DNA of 42,147 nt from CAYZXU01 sp964482535 (GTDB taxonomy: Bacteria > Desulfobacterota > Desulfobacteria > Desulfobacterales > BuS5), in the NCBI GenBank assembly GCA_964482535.1, contig CAYZXU010000006.1, positions 1-42,147 of the forward strand, written 5' to 3'. Each line of letters starts with the position of its first letter. Within the stretch, counting starts at the first letter, position 1. The translations under genes were made by a program, and so were the position numbers. Shown here piece by piece: positions 1 through 5,894 of this stretch. The notes beneath the pieces were generated by a model. The model saw nothing but the letters and a program-made list of their open reading frames with translations, ran no database searches and was not told the origin of the DNA.

Positions 1-318
1 TGTTGAAAAATCCTGAATCTGTGTTGAGGGACAGCCGCAGGGCAATGTGTCTGGTATGGGCACTGCTTTTTGTTGCTGCTCGAGATGTTTTTCAACTGCC
101 TCTTCATCAAATTCTTCTGTTTCACGCTCAACTATCTTGAGCGCTCCCTGGGGACAGTCTCCAATGCACGCGCCAAGTCCATCGCAAAGGTTGTCTGAGA
201 TAACTTTGGCCTTGCCATCAATGATTGCAATGGCGCCTTCAGCACATGCTATTACACACTGACCGCATCCATCACACAGCTCTTCATTAATTTCGATTAT
301 TTTTCTTTTTACTTTCAT
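1..318 (-). CDS. Dicluster-type ferredoxin, 3' end cut by window edge
   Basis: Electron carrier, cytoplasmic. The 106 residues visible begin MKVKRKIIEI and continue past the left edge. A first cluster motif has Cys at 15, 18, 21 and 25 (CX2CX2CX3C). A second motif has Cys 45, 51 and 55 followed by Pro, with Leu at 48 where a fourth Cys would be, so the second site may hold a three-Cys ligated cluster. An acidic segment follows (about residues 65-80), then a CGC motif at 94-96. The start at 316-318 has a GAGGTG-like ribosome site just upstream. The gene begins inside the 3' end of the HD-domain gene (about 30 nt overlap), so it is probably co-translated with it and co-transcribed with hcp. I infer it supplies electrons to Hcp or another reductase further left. 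The cluster type of the second site is uncertain. Confidence 0.85.
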   Translation of the reverse strand, partial: MKVKRKIIEINEELCDGCGQCVIACAEGAIAIIDGKAKVISDNLCDGLGACIGDCPQGALKIVERETEEFDEEAVEKHLEQQQKAVPIPDTLPCGCPSTQIQDFST

Positions 319-1066
319 CTTTAACACCTCTATGATTGTTTAATAAAACTTTTCGGGCATTATCTTTACCGGAATCGGTCATGAATGATTTTTTTATAAT
401 TTTTTCAAGCTGTTCAGCGGTTATGGATTTATCCTTATGGTTATCCTCTATGTTTGCAATAAGGTCTGCATCATACACCGCCTTGAAACTGTCGGTTTCT
501 TCCGGTTTGGGATGATGGTGATGCCCGACAATATCACATACCTCTTCTATAAGTTCTTCTTTGGTGCCAAGCTTTTCCAGTATTGATCGTGCTATGGGCG
601 GGCCTTCAAGTTCCTGATATTTTGGCGCTGTGCTGTTGTGCTTTTTTTCTGCTTCATGAATTCCGATGTCATGAAGGTATGCGGCAGATAAAATAACTGC
701 CAGATTCCCAGGGCTTTCGGCTTTGCCGATTTGTTCCGCATATCTTGCCACACGCATGGAATGGCTGATTCTTTTAAAATCGGTTTTAAAATACCGCTTC
801 ATTTCAATTGCCACCCGATCCTTTAACAGATCTTCTTTTTGTGCCAGGAGTTCGGGGGGAAGATTCCCTATGCACTGTTCGGCAAAGGGGCAATATGCAG
901 CACACCCAAAATCCATTTCAGGATTGATGAACCTGTGCCCGCAATTTGGACATTTGCGGGTTGTGTCATCCTTGAAAAATTCCACTTTTTTACCGCATTC
1001 CGGACATTTTGCATCAAAGATGGCTCCCGGTTTCCAGTACATGGTATCTTGACCTGGGCATTTCAT
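287..1066 (-). CDS. Zinc-ribbon plus HD-domain (metal-dependent phosphohydrolase) protein
   Basis: 259 residues. The N-terminal 65 residues carry eight Cys (3, 21, 24, 39, 42, 55, 59, 65), including two CPxCG-type knuckles typical of zinc ribbons or rubredoxin-like folds, and a CPFAEQC motif. Residues about 95-215 form an HD domain: His102, the HD pair 132-133, a GHHHH run and a later D-A-D. This indicates a metal-dependent phosphohydrolase, but the substrate cannot be read. The strong ribosome site GGGAGGAC precedes the ATG. The gene lies between hcp and the ferredoxin on the same strand, which suggests a role in the nitrosative-stress response or redox-sensitive nucleotide signalling (inference). 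The Cys-rich head could hold zinc or iron. Confidence 0.8.
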   Translation of the reverse strand: MKCPGQDTMYWKPGAIFDAKCPECGKKVEFFKDDTTRKCPNCGHRFINPEMDFGCAAYCPFAEQCIGNLPPELLAQKEDLLKDRVAIEMKRYFKTDFKRISHSMRVARYAEQIGKAESPGNLAVILSAAYLHDIGIHEAEKKHNSTAPKYQELEGPPIARSILEKLGTKEELIEEVCDIVGHHHHPKPEETDSFKAVYDADLIANIEDNHKDKSITAEQLEKIIKKSFMTDSGKDNARKVLLNNHRGVKDESKKKNNRN

Positions 1067-1087
1067 AATTGTCCTCCCTACTCCTGA

Positions 1088-1202
1088 TTTATTTTTTCTA
1101 TCCCGATCATCCCGTATATCCTGTCAAAATTTATTTTTTTGACAGGATTAACAGGATTTCTTTATTTTTTCTATCCTGATCATCCCGTATATCCTGTCAA
1201 AA
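1088..1202. repeat. Two direct 42-bp repeats with an inverted-repeat hairpin
   Basis: The stretch between hcp and the HD gene holds two almost identical 42-bp copies at 1088-1129 and 1161-1202 (one C/T difference, at 1105 versus 1178). Between and across them, ATCCTGTCAAAA at 1118-1129 pairs perfectly with TTTTGACAGGAT at 1137-1148 (12-bp stem, 7-nt loop). A further ACAGGAT half-copy sits at 1151-1157. It may attenuate or stabilise the operon transcript, but there is no good U-tract after the hairpin on the minus strand, so I do not call a terminator. Confidence 0.8.
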
Positions 1203-1212
1203 AGGAACACTT

Positions 1213-2877
1213 TTATTTTCCCGCCATCATAGCTTCTATATCTGCTTCTACTGTGTCTATGGGTTTAATGTTAAAATTTTCCACCAGAACATTGATAACA
1301 TTTGGAGACAAAAAGGCCGGCAAAGTCGGCCCAAGACGGATACCTTTAACCCCGAGAAAAAGAAGCGCGAGAAGAACTGCCACTGCTTTTTGTTCATACC
1401 AGGATATATCGAATGAAATCGGAAGATCATTAATATCGTCCAGTTCAAAAACCTCTTTGAGCTTTAATGCAATAACCACAAGAGAGTAGCAATCATTACA
1501 CTGTCCGGCATCAAGAATCCTGGGGATACCGCCGATATCACCAAGATCCAGCTTGTTGTAGCGGTATTTTGCACAACCTGCCGTCAAAATTACAGTATCT
1601 TTTGGCAGTTTTTCAGCAACTTCCGTATAGTAGCTTCTTGATTTCTGCCGTCCGTCGCATCCAGCCATAACCACAAAGCGTTTGATTGCTCCTGATTTTA
1701 CCGCATCTACCACCTTGTCAGCAAGGGCGAGAACCTGGTTGTGTGCGAATCCGCCGATAATTTTGCCTGTTTCAATTTCAGTGGGAGGATCACATTTTTT
1801 TGCCAGCTCTATAATCTCGGAAAAATCCTTTGAGCCGCCTTCTGGCCTGTCTGCAATATGTTTTACTCCAGGATATCCTGTCATTCCGGTAGTAAAAATT
1901 CTGCTTTGATATGTATTATTTTTTTTCATGGGAATAATACAGTTTGTAGTCATGAGAATAGGCCCGTTAAAGGATTCAAACTCTTTGTTCTGTTGATACC
2001 ATGCTCCCCCGTAGTTGCCCACACAATGATCGTACTTTTTAAATGCCGGATAGGAATTGGCAGGAAGCATTTCGCCATGGGTATATACATCTACTCCGGT
2101 ACCTTCGGTCTGTTTTAAGAGCTCTTCCATATCCTTTAAGTCATGCCCGCTGATCAAAATCCCGGGATTTTTTCCAACGCCGATATTTACTTCAGTGATC
2201 TCAGGATGACCGTAAGCAGATGTATTTGCTTCATCCAACAGAGCCATTGTACTTACTGCAACCTCTCCGGCTTTCATTACAAGGGCGACCATATCATCAA
2301 CTGATAAATCTTTTGTTGTGGATGCCAGAGCTTCCATGAGAAAATTATAAATATCTTCTTTTTCATGTCCCAAAAGAGCTGCATGATCTGCATATGCGGC
2401 GACCCCCTTTAAGCCGATGATTAAAAGCTCTCTTAAAGAGCGAACATCTTCATCTTCTGTTGAAAGAACACCCACAGACTTTGCTTTTTCATTAAATTCG
2501 GCAGCATTATCTGCAAACCATGTTGCTGAGTGATGCAGTTTTTCATCAAAATCTTTTCCATTTTTCTCTTTATAAGCAGTTAGAAATTTGTCTTTAAGCG
2601 CTTCCCTTTGTTTTAAAGCCTCTTTGATCATGGCAACAAACCGGTCATTATCCCAGTTTGCATTGGTGATTGTCGTAAAAAGTGCCTGGGCAACAAATAA
2701 CCCGGTTTCCTTATCATGGATGCCAAGCTCTTTTACCTTTTCACCATAAACGGCAATACCTCTTAATGCATAGATTAAAAGATCCTGCAAATTTGCGGTT
2801 TCTTCTGATTTTCCGCAAACGCCCTTTACCGTACAGCCTGTGTTTTTGGCTGTTTCCTGACATTGAAAACAAAACAT
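1213..2877 (-). CDS. hcp: Hybrid cluster protein (hydroxylamine reductase / NO reductase), class I
   Basis: 554 residues, full length for the prismane family. It is a cytoplasmic iron-sulfur-oxygen cluster enzyme; the family reduces hydroxylamine and, more recently, nitric oxide. The N-terminal motif Cys3-X2-Cys6-X8-Cys15-X5-Cys21 is the class I pattern that binds a cubane [4Fe-4S] cluster in anaerobes, rather than the wider spacing of the enterobacterial class. Hybrid-cluster ligand regions are visible: GHDLKD, HGEMLPA, HCVGNYGGAW, TTNCIIP, AGCAKYRYN and GQCNDCYS. A good ribosome site (AAAGGAGAA) precedes the ATG. It is divergent from a Crp/Fnr gene with an HcpR-type palindrome between them, and is followed by the HD and ferredoxin genes as an apparent operon. 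Function in nitrosative stress is established for the family; detoxification here is inferred. Confidence 0.97.
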   Translation of the reverse strand: MFCFQCQETAKNTGCTVKGVCGKSEETANLQDLLIYALRGIAVYGEKVKELGIHDKETGLFVAQALFTTITNANWDNDRFVAMIKEALKQREALKDKFLTAYKEKNGKDFDEKLHHSATWFADNAAEFNEKAKSVGVLSTEDEDVRSLRELLIIGLKGVAAYADHAALLGHEKEDIYNFLMEALASTTKDLSVDDMVALVMKAGEVAVSTMALLDEANTSAYGHPEITEVNIGVGKNPGILISGHDLKDMEELLKQTEGTGVDVYTHGEMLPANSYPAFKKYDHCVGNYGGAWYQQNKEFESFNGPILMTTNCIIPMKKNNTYQSRIFTTGMTGYPGVKHIADRPEGGSKDFSEIIELAKKCDPPTEIETGKIIGGFAHNQVLALADKVVDAVKSGAIKRFVVMAGCDGRQKSRSYYTEVAEKLPKDTVILTAGCAKYRYNKLDLGDIGGIPRILDAGQCNDCYSLVVIALKLKEVFELDDINDLPISFDISWYEQKAVAVLLALLFLGVKGIRLGPTLPAFLSPNVINVLVENFNIKPIDTVEADIEAMMAGK

Positions 2878-2942
2878 AATTTTTCTCCTTTAAATTAATG
2901 GTTGTTTGTAAATAGTTTTTTTGATTTATTGTCGCGTTGTTG

Positions 2943-2948
2943 ATTATA
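2943..2948 (-). promoter_or_regulatory. Candidate -10 hexamer of hcp promoter
   Basis: On the minus strand this reads TATAAT. The start point would fall near 2936, giving a leader of about 60 nt. The HcpR-like palindrome would then be centred near -45, close to the class II activator position of the Crp/Fnr family. No good -35 hexamer is apparent, which fits an activator-dependent promoter. The start point is inferred only from spacing. Confidence 0.45.
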
Positions 2949-2974
2949 GATTACTGTATCGGGTATTTATTGCC

Positions 2975-2988
2975 TTGACATAAGTCAA
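2975..2988. promoter_or_regulatory. HcpR-type operator, perfect TTGAC-N4-GTCAA palindrome
   Basis: The sequence TTGACATAAGTCAA is a perfect inverted repeat with the 5-4-5 layout of the HcpR box described for sulfate-reducing deltaproteobacteria (from memory of comparative-genomic work on this regulon). It lies in the shared upstream region of hcp (minus) and the Crp/Fnr gene (plus), so it can serve hcp activation and possibly autoregulation. Confidence 0.8.
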
Positions 2989-3000
2989 AAATTTCAAAAA

Positions 3001-3026
3001 AAAGATATTTTTTGAAAAATATCTTT
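3001..3026. repeat. Perfect 12-bp inverted repeat upstream of the Crp/Fnr gene
   Basis: AAAGATATTTTT and AAAAATATCTTT flank a 2-nt centre. It lies 13 bp beyond the HcpR-type palindrome and about 120 bp upstream of the regulator start. It could be a second operator or a transcript hairpin; nothing in the sequence decides which. Confidence 0.7.
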
Positions 3027-3145
3027 ACAGATGAAAAAATCGGTTTGCATAAAATTATTATTATCAACAAATTATAATTCAAACACAAGATGTTTTAAAT
3101 ATTTTGTCCATCGACAGATAATTTTTTTGCAACAGGAAAATAACT

Positions 3146-3829
3146 ATGGAAAATTTTTTATCTATTATTTCAAACATTCCCCTTTTTAAAGGGCTTCCCC
3201 AAAGCCAGCTTGAAAAAATTGAGAAGATAGCTGTTAAAAAGAATTTTAAAAAAGGAGAGTTGATTTTTTCAGAAAATGATGAAGGCAATGGTTTTTATAT
3301 TGTTGCCCGGGGAAAGGTAAAGATTTACAAGGTTTCTCTCGAAGGAAAAGAGCAGATACTCCATATTTTTGGTCAGGGTGAGCCTTTTGGCGAAGTGCCT
3401 GTTTTTAGCGGCGGCGTATTTCCCGCAAATGCCCAGGTCCTTGAAAAATGCAGCCTGATATTTTTTCCAAGAAAAGCGTTTATTCAGTTAATATCTGAAA
3501 ACATACCCATTGTCTTGAACATACTGGGTGTGCTTTCCATGCGCTTACGCCAGTTTACAGTGCAGGTAGAAAACCTTTCATTAAAAGAGGTTCCTGGACG
3601 GCTTGCCGGATACCTTTTGCTTTTGGTCAAAGAGCAGCAAGTAGAAGATTTAATTCAGTTGAACATCTCCAAGGGACAGCTTGCAAGCCTTCTCGGAACA
3701 ATTCCGGAAACCCTGTCCAGAATTTTTTCTAAAATGAATGACAGGGGGCTGATTGAAGTTGAAGGTCGCAGTATAAAAATTCTTGATACAGACGGGCTGG
3801 AAGATCTGGCCGTATATGGAAAAATATAA
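3146..3829 (+). CDS. hcpR: Crp/Fnr-family transcription regulator, probable HcpR
   Basis: 227 residues. Residues about 12-130 form a cyclic-nucleotide-binding-type sensor fold (IPLFKGLPQSQLEKI, then GEPFGEVPVFSGG). A long dimerisation helix follows at about 130-160. A C-terminal winged helix has the recognition region SKGQLASLLGTIPETLSRIF at about 180-200. No Fnr-like N-terminal Cys cluster is present; the single Cys near residue 106 is in the sensor domain, so direct [4Fe-4S] oxygen sensing is unlikely. In sulfate reducers HcpR controls hcp and is thought to sense NO, possibly through heme (family knowledge). The assignment rests on divergence from hcp and the HcpR-type palindrome between them. 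An alternative is a general Crp/Fnr regulator. Confidence 0.85.
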   Translation: MENFLSIISNIPLFKGLPQSQLEKIEKIAVKKNFKKGELIFSENDEGNGFYIVARGKVKIYKVSLEGKEQILHIFGQGEPFGEVPVFSGGVFPANAQVLEKCSLIFFPRKAFIQLISENIPIVLNILGVLSMRLRQFTVQVENLSLKEVPGRLAGYLLLLVKEQQVEDLIQLNISKGQLASLLGTIPETLSRIFSKMNDRGLIEVEGRSIKILDTDGLEDLAVYGKI

Positions 3830-3887
3830 AATTATTTTAAGCGAGCCATTAATGTATCATGTCTCATGTTTTTATTTGTAAAAAATA

Positions 3888-3918
3888 TGCCGGAGCAGCC
3901 ATAAAACCTGCCCCGGCA
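3888..3918 (-). terminator. Hairpin terminator after the sulfite reductase-like gene
   Basis: TGCCGG-A-GCAG pairs with CTGC-C-CCGGCA (10 pairs, one mismatch, 9-nt loop). On the minus strand it is followed by a TATTTTTT tract and lies 10 nt past the stop of the siroheme protein gene. It also lies between two convergent genes, so it may act on the plus strand too, although the plus-side T-tract is absent. Confidence 0.7.
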
Positions 3919-3927
3919 GAAAAAATA

Positions 3928-4587
3928 TTATGAATCTATTCCTGATTTGAAAGTATCAAGCCCTATCCTGTCAATCATCTTTCCGATACGTTCATTTTTT
4001 TTTGCATTTTCCTTATAAAAAGAAATCGTTTTGGAAATCAGAGCCAATGCTTCTTCTGAGTTTAAATCCTCGGCAACAGTATCAGCCAGCCTTGGTTTGC
4101 CTGTTCCCATTCCCCCGGCCATAAGATTCCAGCCTTTACTGTTACCAACAAGGGAAATGTCTTTAATACAGTTTTCCGCACACTGGTTATTACATCCGCT
4201 TACCGCCATCTTGGTTTTGCCAGGGAGCTCCATGCCATGATATGTTTCATCAAGCTTCATCCCAATTCCCAGGCTGTCCTGTTTTCCAAGCCTGCAGCAT
4301 GCTGTCCCAGGGCAGGCCTTTATGCTTCTCACGCAAAGACCGACAGCATGGCCTGGCGATATGCCGAGGTCAGCCCAGACATTATCAATATCTTCTTCCT
4401 GAATTCCAACAAGAACCATACGTGCAGCGCTTGTGATTTTAATAACTGCTGCATTATGTTTTTCTGCAACATCCGCAACTAACCTTAATTGTTCTTTTGA
4501 GATAAGCCCACATGGAAAATGTGGAGCAATTGCGTATGTCTTTTCGTCTCTTTGTAGTATGGCACCTTTTTCTCCCAGCTTAAGCAT
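3928..4587 (-). CDS. Small siroheme/[4Fe-4S] sulfite or nitrite reductase-like protein
   Basis: 219 residues, the size of the low-molecular-weight assimilatory-type sulfite reductase of sulfate reducers (about 218 residues). The N-terminal half is a ferredoxin-like sulfite reductase half domain. The siroheme-cluster ligands are visible as Cys92-X5-Cys98 (within ACPGTACCRLG) and Cys132-X3-Cys136 (GCNNQC), with an additional Cys140. The glycine-rich stretch NLMAGGMGTGKPRL follows at about residues 154-167. The expected reaction is six-electron reduction of sulfite or nitrite in the cytoplasm; physiological substrate and donor are unknown. It is a single gene, separated from its neighbours and followed by a terminator. 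Closeness to hcp hints at nitrite or NO handling, but no HcpR box was seen upstream. Confidence 0.85.
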   Translation of the reverse strand: MLKLGEKGAILQRDEKTYAIAPHFPCGLISKEQLRLVADVAEKHNAAVIKITSAARMVLVGIQEEDIDNVWADLGISPGHAVGLCVRSIKACPGTACCRLGKQDSLGIGMKLDETYHGMELPGKTKMAVSGCNNQCAENCIKDISLVGNSKGWNLMAGGMGTGKPRLADTVAEDLNSEEALALISKTISFYKENAKKNERIGKMIDRIGLDTFKSGIDS

Positions 4588-4661
4588 TTAAAAATCTCCT
4601 TTATATAATATTGTTTAGAAAAATCTTTGCGATCTGCCTGGCATCTCATGGCTCAAAACAT

Positions 4662-4677
4662 TACAATTTGTGTGCCA
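4662..4677 (-). promoter_or_regulatory. Weak sigma-54-like -24/-12 element
   Basis: On the minus strand this reads TGGCACACAAATTGTA. The -24 element TGGCAC is perfect and the spacing to TTG is right, but the normally near-invariant GC at -12 is GT. It would start transcription about 65 nt before the sulfite reductase-like gene. The -12 deviation makes activity doubtful. Confidence 0.25.
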
Positions 4678-4846
4678 GTTACTTAATTAATTACCTGTTT
4701 TTAAATATAACCTGAAGAATCAAGGCGTTATGAAGATCAATACTATTTTTGCTTAAATTATACAGATGTATCAAATGATTTGTGAGACATATTTGGTGGG
4801 TCAAATGTTTAATTATTTGCTCTTTGATGCAGATTTGGCAGTTAAT

Positions 4847-5875
4847 TTATTCTTTTAAATCAAATAGTTGTTCTGTTTGTTCAGTAGCTTTAAACTGGTT
4901 ATTAATTGTAATAAACCTATCTTCACAGGATAAAAAAGCATCGACTATAACAGGATCAAAATGTGTTCCTTTGTCCTTTACTATTATTGATTTTGCCATA
5001 TCATGGGCATAGGCTTCTTTATAAACTCTTTTATTTACAAGCGCATCATATACATCTGCTACTGCCACAATGCGTGCAGCAATGGGGATATCTTCTCCCA
5101 TTAGCTTGTTTGGATATCCTGTCCCGTTAAATTTTTCATGGTGTGCCTGGGCTATTTCGGCGGCCATTTTAAGATAGTCTGCTTTTGGATATTTTTTTAC
5201 TGCATCATTTAACGTGTCAAAGCCGATTTGAGTATGGGTTTGCATTATTTTAAATTCTTTTTCATCAAATCGTCCCGGCTTAAGTAATACATAGTCAGGA
5301 ATACCTATTTTCCCTATATCGTGAAGGGGGCTGGTTAAAAAGATATTATCTATAAAAAAGTTATCAATTCCGGTGTATGAATTTTTTTTAAGTGTTTGTG
5401 CAAGTAATTTTGAATAAAACCGTATACGTTCCAAATGATTCCCTGTTTCAGGGTCCCTGGATTCTGCAAGTTTCGCCATGGAAAAAATTACTATATCCTT
5501 GGTCTCAAGGCTTAATATCCTTTCTCCTGCAATAAGCCTTACTCTTAACTCCTCTTTTGCAAAAGGTTTGGTAATGAAATCATCGGCGCCTGCCTGCATG
5601 GCTGTTACAACATCTTCGGTTTTGCCTTTAGCGGTTATTATTATAATATAAGTGTACCTGCTTCCTTCGGCATCCCTGATTTTTTTGCATAATTCCAGAC
5701 CGTTCATGCCAGGCATATCCCAATCTGTAATAACAATTCTTGGTCTTTCTTTTTTCCATAGTTCCCATGCCTTTTTACCATCCTCAGCCACAAATGTTTC
5801 ATAACCAAAGCCTTGAATTAATTTTTCCAGCATTTTATAACTTATAAATTCATCATCAGCTATAAGTACTTTCAT
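4847..5875 (-). CDS. Response regulator with HD-GYP domain (probable c-di-GMP phosphodiesterase)
   Basis: 342 residues from the ATG at 5873-5875. That start has GGAG 8 nt upstream and gives the standard receiver start MKVLIADDE; an in-frame GTG three codons earlier overlaps the ribosome site and is less likely. The receiver domain spans residues 1-120 with phospho-acceptor Asp51 (VITDWDMPG) and a TKPF loop. The HD-GYP domain (about 150-320) shows HDIGKIGIPD, THTQIGFDTL, HHEKFNGTGYPN and ARIVAVADVYDAL, the full metal-binding and GYP signatures, so it should hydrolyse cyclic di-GMP. It begins 19 nt after the hybrid kinase stop, so the kinase is its likely partner. Confidence 0.92.
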   Translation of the reverse strand: MKVLIADDEFISYKMLEKLIQGFGYETFVAEDGKKAWELWKKERPRIVITDWDMPGMNGLELCKKIRDAEGSRYTYIIIITAKGKTEDVVTAMQAGADDFITKPFAKEELRVRLIAGERILSLETKDIVIFSMAKLAESRDPETGNHLERIRFYSKLLAQTLKKNSYTGIDNFFIDNIFLTSPLHDIGKIGIPDYVLLKPGRFDEKEFKIMQTHTQIGFDTLNDAVKKYPKADYLKMAAEIAQAHHEKFNGTGYPNKLMGEDIPIAARIVAVADVYDALVNKRVYKEAYAHDMAKSIIVKDKGTHFDPVIVDAFLSCEDRFITINNQFKATEQTEQLFDLKE

Positions 5876-5894
5876 TGCAGACACTCCATATGTT

